DNA from: Streptomyces sp. NBC_00259
Lineage (GTDB): Bacteria > Actinomycetota > Actinomycetes > Streptomycetales > Streptomycetaceae
Length of the DNA stretch: 64,000 nucleotides
Reading direction: 5' to 3'
Assembly: GCF_036181745.1 (NCBI RefSeq)
Contig: NZ_CP108080.1
Location: 3,534,001-3,598,000, forward strand
A program made the translations under genes and the position numbers. Below, piece by piece: positions 17,905-26,747 of this stretch (position 1 is the first letter of the stretch; each line of letters opens with the position of its first letter). The notes under the pieces are model-generated. The model was not told the DNA's origin, did not search any database, and was given only the letters and a program-made list of their open reading frames with translations.

Positions 17905-18777
17905 CTATTGGTCGGACACGACCTGGGAGCGGCGCTTGATCGCGGCGGCGAGGCCGGCGAGGAAGCCGACGACGCCGGCGGGGCCGGGGAGCAGCAGGTC
18001 GGCACGTTCGGCGAGGTCCGGGACCTCGGAGCTGCCGCTGCACAGGAGCAGTCCCGGCACCCCGTCCGAGCGGAGCTTGTCGACCGCGGCGAACGCGGCG
18101 AGGTCGCCGAGGTCGTCGCCCGCGTAGACGACTGCCGCGGCCTTCGTCTCGCGTACGTACTCGGCGAGCGCGATGCCCTTGTCGATGCCGGGCGGGCGCA
18201 CCTCCAGGACCAGCCGGCCCGGCTCCACGATCAGGCCGTGGCGGGCGGCGAGGTCGGCGATCGGCCCGCGCAGTGCCTCGAACGCGGCCTGCGGGTCCTC
18301 GGCGCGGCGCGTGTGCACGGCGACCGCGCGGCCCTTCTCCTCGATCCAGGTGCCCTGCCAGGCGCCCATCGCGTCGAGCAGACCCGGCAGCTCGGCCCGC
18401 ACGGCGGCGACGCCGGGATGCTCGGGCTGGGCGTGCACGGTGCCGCTGACGGCGTCCCACCGCTCGGCGCCGTAGTGGCCGAGTACGACGAGGTGTTCGA
18501 GCCCTGCGACACCGGCGAAGCCGCCGTACCGCACGGCGACCCCCGCGGGCCGGCCCGTCACGACGGCGACGGACGCGACGAGCGGTGCCAGTTCGGCGAG
18601 CACCGGCACGGCTGCGGGGTGTGCCCTGGCCTGCTCCGGGTCCGACACGATCTCCGCGAGTGTCCCGTCGAAGTCGAGTGCGACCACGCTGTCCCCGGGG
18701 CGATCGAGAATCGCGGTGAGACCGTCCCGGCCGGCGGCGGTGGCCGGCTCCGGCAGTGCGTCCGAGTAGCTGCCCAT
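17905..18777 (-). CDS. otsB: Trehalose-6-phosphate phosphatase
   Basis: 290-aa HAD-superfamily phosphatase. The catalytic motif is VALDFDGTLAEIV (~residues 32-44), motif II is in VVTGRPA, and the C-terminal motifs appear as VYAGDDLGDLAAF. It removes phosphate from trehalose-6-phosphate made by OtsA, encoded convergently. ATG at 18777. A C-terminal Arg-rich end is normal. Confidence 0.94.
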   Translation of the reverse strand: MGSYSDALPEPATAAGRDGLTAILDRPGDSVVALDFDGTLAEIVSDPEQARAHPAAVPVLAELAPLVASVAVVTGRPAGVAVRYGGFAGVAGLEHLVVLGHYGAERWDAVSGTVHAQPEHPGVAAVRAELPGLLDAMGAWQGTWIEEKGRAVAVHTRRAEDPQAAFEALRGPIADLAARHGLIVEPGRLVLEVRPPGIDKGIALAEYVRETKAAAVVYAGDDLGDLAAFAAVDKLRSDGVPGLLLCSGSSEVPDLAERADLLLPGPAGVVGFLAGLAAAIKRRSQVVSDQ

Positions 18778-18842
18778 ACCCCGACCCTATCGACGCGGCC
18801 CCGCCTCAGCCACGGCGCGCGGCGACGCCGGAACGCGCCGCG

Positions 18843-19073
18843 TCAGCGCCGCTCGCGCTGCGCCTCGCGGACGCGCCGCAGGCGGTTCACCGTGACCGGG
18901 TCGTGGGCGAGGGCGCGCGGATCGTCCAGGAGGGCGTTCAGGAGCTGGTAGTAGCGGGTCGGGGAGATCCCGAGGTCCTCCCGTATCGCCCGCTCCTTGG
19001 CGCCGGGACCGGGCCAGGACGCGCGCTCGACGGCGAGGACGGCGCGGTCCTGTTCGGAGAGTTGGTCGGTCAT
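18843..19073 (-). CDS. DUF3263 protein
   Basis: 76 aa from the ATG at 19073. The family pattern is clear: LSEQDRAVLAVERASWPGPGAKE, then IREDLGISPTRYYQLLNALL and LRRVREAQRERR. The central part looks like a helix-turn-helix, so a small DNA-binding role is likely, but the family is uncharacterised. There is no strong ribosome site; a GTG 21 nt upstream is possible. Confidence 0.88.
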   Translation of the reverse strand: MTDQLSEQDRAVLAVERASWPGPGAKERAIREDLGISPTRYYQLLNALLDDPRALAHDPVTVNRLRRVREAQRERR

Positions 19074-19166
19074 ATCAGCAACATAACGGCCCACCCGGAC
19101 AGCGACCGACGCCTCCACCCGGATGAACCTCCCACCGGATCGCCCGGACCCGGGCCTGCCCGGTAC

Positions 19167-19229
19167 CGGCACGGTCCGCTCCGGCACCGTCCGGGTCCGG
19201 CACGATCCGCGTCCGGCACGGGCGGGGTC
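19167..19229. repeat. Four imperfect 15-16 bp tandem repeats (CGGCAC..)
   Basis: Four units each start CGGCAC and end GTC or CTC. They lie between the DUF3263 start and the terminator of the sugar-binding lipoprotein gene, in non-coding DNA. Confidence 0.6.
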
Positions 19230-19232
19230 CAG

Positions 19233-19258
19233 CGGGGCGCGGGGCGCACCGCGCCCCG
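19233..19258 (-). terminator. Terminator of the sugar-binding lipoprotein gene
   Basis: A 10-bp GC-only stem (19233-19242 with 19249-19258) with a 6-nt loop, starting 4 nt beyond the stop. Confidence 0.7.
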
Positions 19259-19262
19259 GAGC

Positions 19263-20543
19263 CTACTTCGACGCGTCCACCTCGATCTCGGCCTTCGCCG
19301 CGTCGTTCGCGATCCGGTTCAGCACCACCGCCGGGCTTCCGTCCGGCGCGACCGCCTTGCCTATGTTCTGCTTCACGCTCGCGCTGACCTTCGCCCACGA
19401 CATCTCGCCGGACGGGTACAGCTCGGACGTCGGCAGCGCCGCGAGGAACTCCCACAGGTCCTTGTGCTTCGTGTCCGCCGCCATCGTCTCGCTCGCGCTG
19501 ACGGTGACCGGCAGGATGTCGTAGCGGTCGGAGAACTCCAGGACGTTCTTGTCGCTGTACGCGAAGTCGAGGAAGCGGCCGATCTCCTTGCGGTGGCCGT
19601 GCTGCTTGAACGCCATCATCCAGTCGGCCACACCCATCGACGCCTCGGCCTGGCCCTCGGCGCCGGGCATCGGCACCATCCCGACCTTCACGCCCTTCTT
19701 CTCGGCCTGCTGCATCAGCGTGGGGTGGCCGTTGAGCATGCCGACCTCACCCCGCGTGAACGCCTCGAAGGCCTGCGCGCGGTCCAGCTTGCCCGGCGGG
19801 ACCGGGCCCGTGAGGCCCGGGGTGACGAGCTTCTCCTTCAGCCAGCTGAACGTCCGGATGTTCTGCTCGGAGTCGATCTGGTACTCGCCGCCGTTGCGGT
19901 CGCGGTAGCCACCGCCTCCGCTCAGCAGCCAGATCATGGTCTCGGCCTGGGACTCCTCGGAGCCGAGCGGCAGCGCGAAGGGGTACGTCACCCCGCGCGC
20001 CTTCAGCTTCTGTGCGGCGACGCGCAGTTCCTGCCAGGTCTTCGGCGCCTCGACGCCCGCGTCGTCGAAGAGTTCCTCGTTGAAGAACAGCAGGCGCGTG
20101 CTGGCCGCGAACGGCAGACCGTACTGGGCGCTCCCGGTCTGGCCCGCCTCGATCAGCATCGGAAGGAAGTTCGCCTGCGTGGGGATCGTGACGAGCTCCT
20201 CCACGCGGTACAGCTTGTCCTGGTTCGCATAGTCGGCGTACGCACCGATCTGGGCGATGTCGGGCGCGTTGCCCGCGTCCACCATCTCGGCGACCTTCCG
20301 GTCGACGTCCTTCCAGGAGTAGACGTCGACGTCGACCTTGATGCCGGGGTTGCGCGACTCGAAGTCCCGCGCGAGATCGTCCCAGTACGTCCGCGAGGAG
20401 TCGGCCGCACCGTTGCCGTAGTCGGCGGCGACGAGCCTGAGGGTCACGCCGTCCGATCCGCCGGTGGTGCCGCAGCCCGCGAGCATCACCGTCATACCGA
20501 ATGCGGCCCCCGCCGCGACCAGTCCCATGAAGCGCCGCTGCAC
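19263..20543 (-). CDS. Sugar ABC transporter substrate-binding lipoprotein
   Basis: 426 aa. Signal peptide with lipobox LAGC (Cys ~24), followed by a type-1 sugar-binding fold (SBP_bac_1): DFESRNPGIKVDVDVYSWKD, then APDIAQIGAYADYANQDKL. The GTG at 20543 has GGGGA 7 nt upstream. No permease genes are adjacent; Streptomyces binding proteins often share permeases elsewhere and the ATPase MsiK, which is also encoded in this window at 49,316. Divergent nagK-nagA and a DasR-like site in the promoter point to N-acetylglucosamine, chitobiose or related sugars. Confidence 0.92.
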   Translation of the reverse strand: MQRRFMGLVAAGAAFGMTVMLAGCGTTGGSDGVTLRLVAADYGNGAADSSRTYWDDLARDFESRNPGIKVDVDVYSWKDVDRKVAEMVDAGNAPDIAQIGAYADYANQDKLYRVEELVTIPTQANFLPMLIEAGQTGSAQYGLPFAASTRLLFFNEELFDDAGVEAPKTWQELRVAAQKLKARGVTYPFALPLGSEESQAETMIWLLSGGGGYRDRNGGEYQIDSEQNIRTFSWLKEKLVTPGLTGPVPPGKLDRAQAFEAFTRGEVGMLNGHPTLMQQAEKKGVKVGMVPMPGAEGQAEASMGVADWMMAFKQHGHRKEIGRFLDFAYSDKNVLEFSDRYDILPVTVSASETMAADTKHKDLWEFLAALPTSELYPSGEMSWAKVSASVKQNIGKAVAPDGSPAVVLNRIANDAAKAEIEVDASK

Positions 20544-20582
20544 GACCCGTCCCCAACCCTTGTTCTGTTGATCGTTAAAGGT

Positions 20583-20598
20583 AGAGGTCTACACCACA
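20583..20598 (-). promoter_or_regulatory. Candidate DasR site (dre) for the lipoprotein gene
   Basis: AGAGGTCTACACCACA matches the dre consensus A(C/G)TGGTCTAGACCA(G/C)T at 13 of 16 positions. It is 40 bp from the lipoprotein gene start. Confidence 0.65.
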
Positions 20599-20659
20599 CC
20601 GCTCCTGATTGCGAAACGAACCGGTCATCGCTTTGTATGCGACCGCAACAATCCGGAGT

Positions 20660-20675
20660 AGTGGACTAGACCTGT
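20660..20675 (+). promoter_or_regulatory. Candidate DasR site (dre) for nagK-nagA
   Basis: AGTGGACTAGACCTGT matches the dre consensus at 14 of 16 positions, 28 bp before the GTG of the kinase gene. DasR is the GlcN-6-P-responsive GntR repressor of amino-sugar genes. Confidence 0.8.
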
Positions 20676-20702
20676 CTTGGGTCCGCGCGCGAGACTGTAC
20701 GC

Positions 20703-21680
20703 GTGAGACACGTCATCGCCCTCGATGTGGGCGGCACCGGGATGAAGGCCGCCCTCGTCGGGGCGGACGGGACACTGCTGTACGAGGCACGCCGCGCGAC
20801 CGGCCGGGAGCGCGGTCCCGACGCCGTCGTCGAGACCATCCTCGGCTTCGCCGCGGAGCTGCGCGCGTACGGCGAGGAGCGGTACGGCGAGAGCGCCGCG
20901 GCCGCCGGGGTCGCCGTACCGGGCATCGTCGACGCCGAGCAGGGCATCGCCGTGTACGCGGCGAACCTGGGCTGGCGCGACGTCCCCATGCGCGCTCTGC
21001 TCGGCGAGCGGCTCGGCGGCGTCCCCGTCGCCCTCGGCCACGACGTACGCACCGGCGGACTCGCCGAAGGCCGCATCGGGGCGGGCCGCGGCGCCGACCG
21101 GTTCCTGTTCGTCCCCCTCGGCACCGGGATCGCCGGGGCCATCGGCATCGGCGGCGCGATCGAGGCCGGCGCCCACGGGTACGCGGGCGAGATCGGCCAT
21201 GTCGTCGTGCGGCCCGGCGGCCCGGAATGCGGCTGCGGACAGCGCGGCTGCCTGGAGACCCTGGCCTCGGCCTCCGCCGTCTCCCGGGCCTGGGCCGCTG
21301 CCAGCGGCGACCCCGCCGCGGACGCGGCGGACTGCGCCAAGGCCGTCGCCTCCGGGGACGAGAGCGCCGTACGGGTGTGGCAGGACGCGGTCGACGCGCT
21401 CGCCGACGGACTGGTCACCGCGCTCACCCTGCTGGACCCGCGCACCCTGATCATCGGTGGCGGGCTCGCCGAGGCAGGAGAAACCTTGTTCACGCCCCTG
21501 CGGGCCGCGGTCGAGGCACGCGTCACCTTCCAGAAACTGCCCGAGATCGTCCCGGCGGCCCTCGGGGACACCGCCGGCTGCCTGGGCGCGGGCCTCCTCG
21601 CCTGGGACCTGCTCGACACCCCCGGCAGAGCCGCGGCCCCCGCCGCATCCGAAACACTCACCACGGAGGTAACCGCCTGA
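20703..21680 (+). CDS. nagK: ROK-family sugar kinase, probable N-acetylglucosamine kinase
   Basis: 325 aa. N-terminal ATP-binding motif LDVGGTGMKAALVG, catalytic region with GHDV and GTGIAGAI, and the ROK zinc motif CGCGQRGCLE (residues ~179-188). The GTG start lies behind the dre site. The next gene, nagA, starts inside the stop codon (TGATG), so phosphorylation and deacetylation of GlcNAc are co-expressed. Glucose kinase activity cannot be excluded by sequence. Confidence 0.9.
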   Translation: MRHVIALDVGGTGMKAALVGADGTLLYEARRATGRERGPDAVVETILGFAAELRAYGEERYGESAAAAGVAVPGIVDAEQGIAVYAANLGWRDVPMRALLGERLGGVPVALGHDVRTGGLAEGRIGAGRGADRFLFVPLGTGIAGAIGIGGAIEAGAHGYAGEIGHVVVRPGGPECGCGQRGCLETLASASAVSRAWAAASGDPAADAADCAKAVASGDESAVRVWQDAVDALADGLVTALTLLDPRTLIIGGGLAEAGETLFTPLRAAVEARVTFQKLPEIVPAALGDTAGCLGAGLLAWDLLDTPGRAAAPAASETLTTEVTA

Positions 21681-22816
21681 TGGCCGACCGGATGGTTCTC
21701 ACGGGCGCCCGGGTGGTGCTGCCCACCGGCGTCGTCGAGAACGGGCGCGTGATCGTCGAAGGCACCCGGATCGCCGGGCACGCCCCCGCCGACGCGCCCT
21801 CCGTCGACCTGTCCGGCCACTGGCTGGTCCCCGGCTTCGTGGACATGCACAACCACGGCGGCGGCGGGGCCTCCTTCACCTCCGGCTCGGCCGAGGACGT
21901 GCTCACGGGCGTACGCACCCACCACGAGCACGGCACCACCACGATGGTCGCCTCCACCGTGACCGGGGACATGGACTTCCTCACCCGGCGGGCCGGGTTC
22001 CTGTCCGAACTGGTCGAGCAGGGCGATCTGGCCGGCATCCACTTCGAGGGCCCCTTCATCTCCCCCTGCCGCAAGGGCGCGCACAGCGAGGAGCTGCTCC
22101 GCGATCCCGATCCGGCGCAGGTGCGCAAGCTGATCGACGCCGCCCGCGGTACGGCGAGGATGGTCACGCTCGCCACCGAACTGCCCGGCGGCATCGAGTC
22201 CGTACGGATGCTCGCCGAGCGCGGCGTGATCGCGGCGATCGGCCACACCGACGCCACGTACGAGCAGACCGTCGAGGCCATCGACGCGGGCGCCACCGTC
22301 GCCACGCACCTGTTCAACGCCATGCCGACCCTCGGGCACCGGGCCCCGGGCCCGATCGCCGCGCTGCTGGAGGACGACCGGATCACCGTCGAGCTGATCA
22401 ACGACGGAACGCATCTGCACCCGGCGGCGCTGGAGCTGGCGTTCCACCGCGCGGGGGCCGCCCGGGTCGCGTTCATCACGGACGCGATGGACGCGGCGGG
22501 CTTCGGCGACGGCGTCTACCACCTGGGTCCGCTGGAGGTCGAGGTCAAGGAAGGCGTCGCCCGGCTGGTGGAGGGCGGCTCGATCGCCGGCTCCACGCTC
22601 ACCCTGGACACGGCGTTCCGGCGGGCCGCGGCCGTCGACGGGCTGCCGGTCGAGGACATCGTCCAGGCGATCTCCGCCAACCCGGCCCGGCTGCTGGGCG
22701 TCGACGACCGGGTCGGCTCGCTGGAAGTCGGCAAGGACGCGGATCTGGTCGTCCTGGACGCCGAGTTCGGGCTCAAGGGCGTGATGCGCAAGGGCGCATG
22801 GGTGGTCGAGCCGTAG
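21680..22816 (+). CDS. nagA: N-acetylglucosamine-6-phosphate deacetylase
   Basis: 378-aa amidohydrolase that gives GlcN-6-P and acetate. The metal site HxH is in FVDMHNHGGGG (~residues 57-59), with downstream Glu in IHFEGPFIS, His in AIGHTDATYE and ATHLFNAM, and catalytic Asp in FITDAMDAAG. ATG at 21680 overlaps the nagK stop; GGAGG lies 10 nt upstream. The product GlcN-6-P is the DasR inducer, so the operon closes a feedback loop. Confidence 0.96.
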   Translation: MADRMVLTGARVVLPTGVVENGRVIVEGTRIAGHAPADAPSVDLSGHWLVPGFVDMHNHGGGGASFTSGSAEDVLTGVRTHHEHGTTTMVASTVTGDMDFLTRRAGFLSELVEQGDLAGIHFEGPFISPCRKGAHSEELLRDPDPAQVRKLIDAARGTARMVTLATELPGGIESVRMLAERGVIAAIGHTDATYEQTVEAIDAGATVATHLFNAMPTLGHRAPGPIAALLEDDRITVELINDGTHLHPAALELAFHRAGAARVAFITDAMDAAGFGDGVYHLGPLEVEVKEGVARLVEGGSIAGSTLTLDTAFRRAAAVDGLPVEDIVQAISANPARLLGVDDRVGSLEVGKDADLVVLDAEFGLKGVMRKGAWVVEP

Positions 22817-22833
22817 GAGACCCGGCATGCGCG

Positions 22834-22867
22834 GGCGGTTGGCCGACGGGGGGCTGGGCCAACCGCC
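22834..22867 (+). terminator. Rho-independent terminator after nagA
   Basis: An 11-bp stem (22834-22844 with 22857-22867) followed by TTCTTTTT, a rare classic U-tract terminator in this genome. Confidence 0.95.
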
Positions 22868-22930
22868 TTCTTTTTGGCATGATCAGGATCCGTCCGGCGA
22901 AGACAAGCGCATGTTCAGGGGGTGTCACAG

Positions 22931-23857
22931 GTGATCCTCACGGTCACGCTGAACGCCGCCCTCGACCTGACGTACCGGGTCCCCGCCCTCCTGCCGCACA
23001 CCTCTCACCGGGTCTCCGAGGTCATCGAGCGCCCCGGCGGCAAGGGACTGAACGTCGCCCGGGTGCTCGCGGCGATCGGCCACGACACGGTCGTCACCGG
23101 CTTCGCCGGCGGCACCACCGGCGAGATCCTGCGCGCACAGCTGGCCGGGCTGCCGGTGCGGGACGCGCTCGTGCCCGTCGCGGGGACCACCCGGCGCACG
23201 CTCGCCGTGGTCGACGCGGCGAGCGGTGACACGACCCAGTTCAACGAGCCCGGCCCGACCGTCACGCCCGACGAATGGACGGCGTTCCTCACCTCGTACG
23301 AGTCGCTGCTGCGCGACGCCGAAGCCGTCGCGCTGTGCGGCAGCCTCCCGCCGGGCATCCATGTGGGCGCGTACGCGGAGCTGATCCGCCGGGCGCGGGC
23401 GGCCGGCGTCCCCGCGCTGCTGGACACCAGCGGCGAGCCGCTGCGCCGCGGTATCGCGGCCCGTCCCGACCTGGTGAAGCCGAACGCGGACGAGCTGGCC
23501 CAGCTCACCGGCTCCCGCGAGCCGCTGCGCGCCACCCATGACGCCCGCCGCCGCGGGGCCCGCACGGTGGTCTCCTCGCTCGGCCCGGACGGCATCCTCG
23601 CGGCCACCCCCGACGGCACCTGGCAGGCCACCCCGCCGGGCACAGTACTCGGCAACCCGACGGGCGCCGGCGACTCGGCCGTCGCCGGCCTGCTCTCGGG
23701 CCTCGTCGAGTCCCTGCCCTGGCCGGACCTGCTCACCCGCGCGGTGGCCCTCGCGACCGCGACGGTCCTCGCGCCGACGGCCGGCGACTTCGACCGGGCG
23801 TCCTACGAGGACCTGCTGCCGAGGATCACGGTGACGGAGCACGCCCCGGCGGCATGA
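22931..23857 (+). CDS. PfkB-family hexose kinase (1-phosphofructokinase/tagatose-6-P kinase type)
   Basis: 308 aa from the GTG at 22931 (AGGGG 8 nt upstream); a GTG at 22922 is too close to the site. It starts MILTVTLNAALDLTYRV. PfkB motifs are RPGGKGLNVARVLAAIGHD near residue 36 and NPTGAGDSAVAGLL with the catalytic Asp near 247. It could phosphorylate fructose-1-P or tagatose-6-P. There are no fru transport genes here; a role in amino-sugar catabolism is possible given its neighbours but is inference. Confidence 0.9.
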   Translation: MILTVTLNAALDLTYRVPALLPHTSHRVSEVIERPGGKGLNVARVLAAIGHDTVVTGFAGGTTGEILRAQLAGLPVRDALVPVAGTTRRTLAVVDAASGDTTQFNEPGPTVTPDEWTAFLTSYESLLRDAEAVALCGSLPPGIHVGAYAELIRRARAAGVPALLDTSGEPLRRGIAARPDLVKPNADELAQLTGSREPLRATHDARRRGARTVVSSLGPDGILAATPDGTWQATPPGTVLGNPTGAGDSAVAGLLSGLVESLPWPDLLTRAVALATATVLAPTAGDFDRASYEDLLPRITVTEHAPAA

Positions 23858-23890
23858 TCCGCTCGGGGCGTGTTCGGCACTCTCGGGCGA

Positions 23891-24859
23891 TCAGCCGGTC
23901 TTGACCTCGAGGTAGTCGAGGATCGCGTCGCACTGGTTGCCCTGCTCGCAGGAGAGCTTGAGCTGGTTCTCCCCCTTCTTCAGGGTGACCGGCGCCCACG
24001 TGGTCTGCCAGTTCTTCTCCAGGTTCGGGTCCGAGGAACCGATGAAGTTCTTCAGGCCGATGGGGTTGGTGTTCGCCTTGCCGTTGACGGTGAGCGTCGC
24101 GTTGGCGTCCTTGGCCGGAATGGCGTACCGCACGTACAGACGGTAGTTGCCCGCCTTCTCCACGCTCGCGTTCCAGGTCACCGAGGCGCCGACCGCGTTG
24201 AAGCCGGTCACATAGGCGCCGTCGGCACCCTGCGCGCCCTTGACGTCCTTCGCCAGTGCGGCCGGCGACCCGAGCTTCAGCGTCGCCGCGTCCTGCTTCG
24301 GCAGCTCGGCCGGCTTCTCGTCGGAGCCGTTGGACGCCTCGTCGCTCGGTCCCACCTCGTCGGCGGGTGCGCTGTTGCCCGGGTTGGCCCTGGGGTCGTC
24401 CTTGTCGTCGCCGCCGCTGGTCCACAGGGCGGCGCCGATACCGATGACGACCACGGCCACCACGGCGACGGCGCCGATGAGCAGACCCTTGGTGTTGGGC
24501 CCGCCGCCACGGCCGCCTCCGCCGCCCTGGGGCAGCGGGACCTGGCGGGTCGGGGCACCGCCGGGGTACGTCTCGGGAGCCGCGTACTGGGGGCTGGGCT
24601 GCTGGCCGTAGGGCTGCTGGTGCGGGACCTGGCCGTACGGCTGCTGCGGCGCCTGCGGCTGCCCGTACTGGCGCTCGCCGACGGTTCTGACCTGGTTGTA
24701 CGACGTCCTGGGCACCCCGGGCTGTGCGGCCGGGCCGGGGTAGCCGTAGCCACCGCCCTGACGGGGAGGTGTGGCGCCCGCCTGCTGCCCGTCCGCATAC
24801 AGGTAGCCGAACGGATCCTCGTCCTCGGGCGTGCTCGCGCCGTTGTTCCCGGCCGTCAT
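23891..24859 (-). CDS. Membrane-anchored CBM35 carbohydrate-binding protein
   Basis: 322 aa from the ATG at 24859. The N-terminal ~110 residues are cytoplasmic, rich in Gly, Gln, Pro and Tyr with repeated QPYGQ units. One transmembrane helix follows (about residues 122-145: KGLLIGAVAVVAVVVIGIG). After an Asp/Pro-rich linker the outer C-terminal ~130 residues form a family 35 carbohydrate-binding module (AAALAKDVKGAQ-like start, NYRLYVRYAIPA, ending DYLEVKTG). There is no enzyme domain, so it probably senses or holds envelope or environmental glycans. It lies between sugar catabolism genes and cdgB. Confidence 0.85.
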   Translation of the reverse strand: MTAGNNGASTPEDEDPFGYLYADGQQAGATPPRQGGGYGYPGPAAQPGVPRTSYNQVRTVGERQYGQPQAPQQPYGQVPHQQPYGQQPSPQYAAPETYPGGAPTRQVPLPQGGGGGRGGGPNTKGLLIGAVAVVAVVVIGIGAALWTSGGDDKDDPRANPGNSAPADEVGPSDEASNGSDEKPAELPKQDAATLKLGSPAALAKDVKGAQGADGAYVTGFNAVGASVTWNASVEKAGNYRLYVRYAIPAKDANATLTVNGKANTNPIGLKNFIGSSDPNLEKNWQTTWAPVTLKKGENQLKLSCEQGNQCDAILDYLEVKTG

Positions 24860-24980
24860 CCCTGGGTCACTCCTATCCATGCTCGCCAGCCGTCGCCGAC
24901 CGGCCGAGCCTACCCCGTTCGAGTCACTCCAAGGACGGTCCACAGCCCCGGCCGGTTCCCCGCCGCTTCCCGGCCGCCGA

Positions 24981-26747
24981 CTATCCCGCGCGTCTGTGGA
25001 CCTTGGCCCTGGACCGCTTCTCGATGTACATGCGCTGGTCAGCGGACTGAAGTACCTCTTCTACGGACATACCGCAGACCGCCCAGCCGATTCCGAAGCT
25101 CGCTCCGACCCGGACCGCCCGCCCGTCCACCCGGATCGGCGGAATGATCGCGTTCCGCAGGCGTACCGCCAGGTCGGCGGCGTCCGCCGCGGTGAGGCCG
25201 TCGGCGAGGACGACGAATTCGTCACCTCCGAGCCGCGCGACCGTGTCCCCGTCGCGCACGCCGGTGGTGAGCCGGCGCGCGACCTCGATGAGGACGGCGT
25301 CGCCGGTGTTGTGCCCGAAGCGGTCGTTGATCGACTTGAAGCCGTCGAGGTCGCAGAAGAGGACGGCGAGGCCCTTCGTACCGTCGTCGGCCTCCCCGTC
25401 CAGGGCGGGGGCGACGGCGTGCACATGATGGTCGTACGCACTGCCCGGCGTATCGAAGTCGAATCCGTCGGCGCGGAAGCGGGGCTTGCCCTCGCCACCG
25501 TCCTCGTAGCCGGGCGGGTAGCCGTTCTCCCCGTATCCGGTGTCGCCGAATCCGTTGCCGCCGTAGCCGTTGTCCCCGTACTCGCCGAAGCCGTTCCCGT
25601 CCCCGTACGGGCTCTGGTAGTCCCGGGTGTGCAGCGTCGGGCCGATGGCCTGGCGCGCGCTCTGGGGCCGCTCGCACAGCCGGGCACTGAGCCGCGCGCG
25701 CAGCTCCGCGTTGTTGGGCAGGCCGGTCAGCGCGTCATGGCTGGCCCGGTGCGCGAGCTGCAGCTCGTGGCGCTTGCGCTCCTCGATGTCCTCGACGTGC
25801 GTGAGCAGGAAGCGGGGACCGTCGGCGGTGTCGGCGACGACGGAGTTGCGCAGCGAGACCCAGAGGTACGTCCCGTCGCGGCGGCCGAGACGCAGCTCGG
25901 CCCGGCCGCCCTCGGCGGAGGTGCGCAGCAGGGTGCCGATGTCCTCGGGGTGGACGAGATCGGAGAAGGAGTAGCGGCGCATCGCGGACGCGGGGCGGCC
26001 GAGCAGCCGGCACAGGGCGTCGTTCGTGCGCAGCAGGCGGCCGTGCTGGTCCCCGCCCATCTCGGCGATGGCCATGCCGCTCGGCGCGTACTCGAAGGCC
26101 TGCCGAAACGACTCCTCACTGGCGCGCAGGGCCTGCTGCTCGCGCTCCAGGCGGACCAGCGCGCGTTGCATGTTCGCTCGGAGCCGGGCGTTGCTGATCG
26201 CAATCGCGGACTGCGACGCGTACATCTGGAGCGCCTCCTGGCCCCAGGCGCCGGGTCGGCGGCCGTTGCGCGGCTTGTCGACCGAGATGACACCGAGGAG
26301 TTCGCGTCCGCCGCCCGATGCGTACATCGGCGCGTAGAGCCGGTCCTGGGGGTGCCACTCGTCCTCGAAGCGGGGCTCGGGGCCTTCCGTGTACCACTGC
26401 GGAACGTCGTCCTCCAGCAGCACCCAGCCCTCGGTGTGCGGTATGAAGCGCAACTCGCCCCAGGCCTCGCCCATCCCGAGGCGGCGCTCCCAGGAGGCGC
26501 GGGAGCCGACCCGGCCGGTGATCAGGGCTTCCGCCGCGGTGTTCCCGGCGAAGGCGGCGACGACGAGGTCCCCGTCGGGGCGTACGAGATTGACGCATGC
26601 CAGCTCGTACCCGAGCCCGGCCACGATGCCGTCGGCGACGGTCTGCAGCGTGTCCGCCAGGCTTCGGGCCGTGTTGAGGTCCGCCACGACCTGATGCAGC
26701 TGCCTCAGGGTCGCAAGACGGACGTACGGCTCCGACTCGGTCTCCAT
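24981..26747 (-). CDS. cdgB: Diguanylate cyclase CdgB (GAF-PAS-GGDEF)
   Basis: 588 aa from the ATG at 26747, with GGGGAGAG upstream. A GAF domain (~20-185) and PAS/PAC domain (~210-325, with FEYAPSGMAIAEMGG and THVEDIEERKRHE) precede a GGDEF domain. The catalytic loop is intact (RLGGDEFVVL, near residue 507) and an RxxD inhibitory I-site (RDGD) lies five residues before it, so the enzyme should make c-di-GMP and show product inhibition. A Gly/Tyr/Asn-rich insert of roughly 100 residues splits the GGDEF domain after LTGLPN. c-di-GMP acts through BldD to hold back sporulation in Streptomyces, and cdgB is part of that circuit. Confidence 0.93.
   Translation of the reverse strand: METESEPYVRLATLRQLHQVVADLNTARSLADTLQTVADGIVAGLGYELACVNLVRPDGDLVVAAFAGNTAAEALITGRVGSRASWERRLGMGEAWGELRFIPHTEGWVLLEDDVPQWYTEGPEPRFEDEWHPQDRLYAPMYASGGGRELLGVISVDKPRNGRRPGAWGQEALQMYASQSAIAISNARLRANMQRALVRLEREQQALRASEESFRQAFEYAPSGMAIAEMGGDQHGRLLRTNDALCRLLGRPASAMRRYSFSDLVHPEDIGTLLRTSAEGGRAELRLGRRDGTYLWVSLRNSVVADTADGPRFLLTHVEDIEERKRHELQLAHRASHDALTGLPNNAELRARLSARLCERPQSARQAIGPTLHTRDYQSPYGDGNGFGEYGDNGYGGNGFGDTGYGENGYPPGYEDGGEGKPRFRADGFDFDTPGSAYDHHVHAVAPALDGEADDGTKGLAVLFCDLDGFKSINDRFGHNTGDAVLIEVARRLTTGVRDGDTVARLGGDEFVVLADGLTAADAADLAVRLRNAIIPPIRVDGRAVRVGASFGIGWAVCGMSVEEVLQSADQRMYIEKRSRAKVHRRAG

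Noticed and set aside
19167..19229. CRISPR array
   Set aside because: Units are only 15-16 bp with no spacers and no cas genes in the window.
20609..21679. N-terminal extension of nagA fused over nagK
   Set aside because: It is a shadow of nagK in another frame; NagA begins at 21680.
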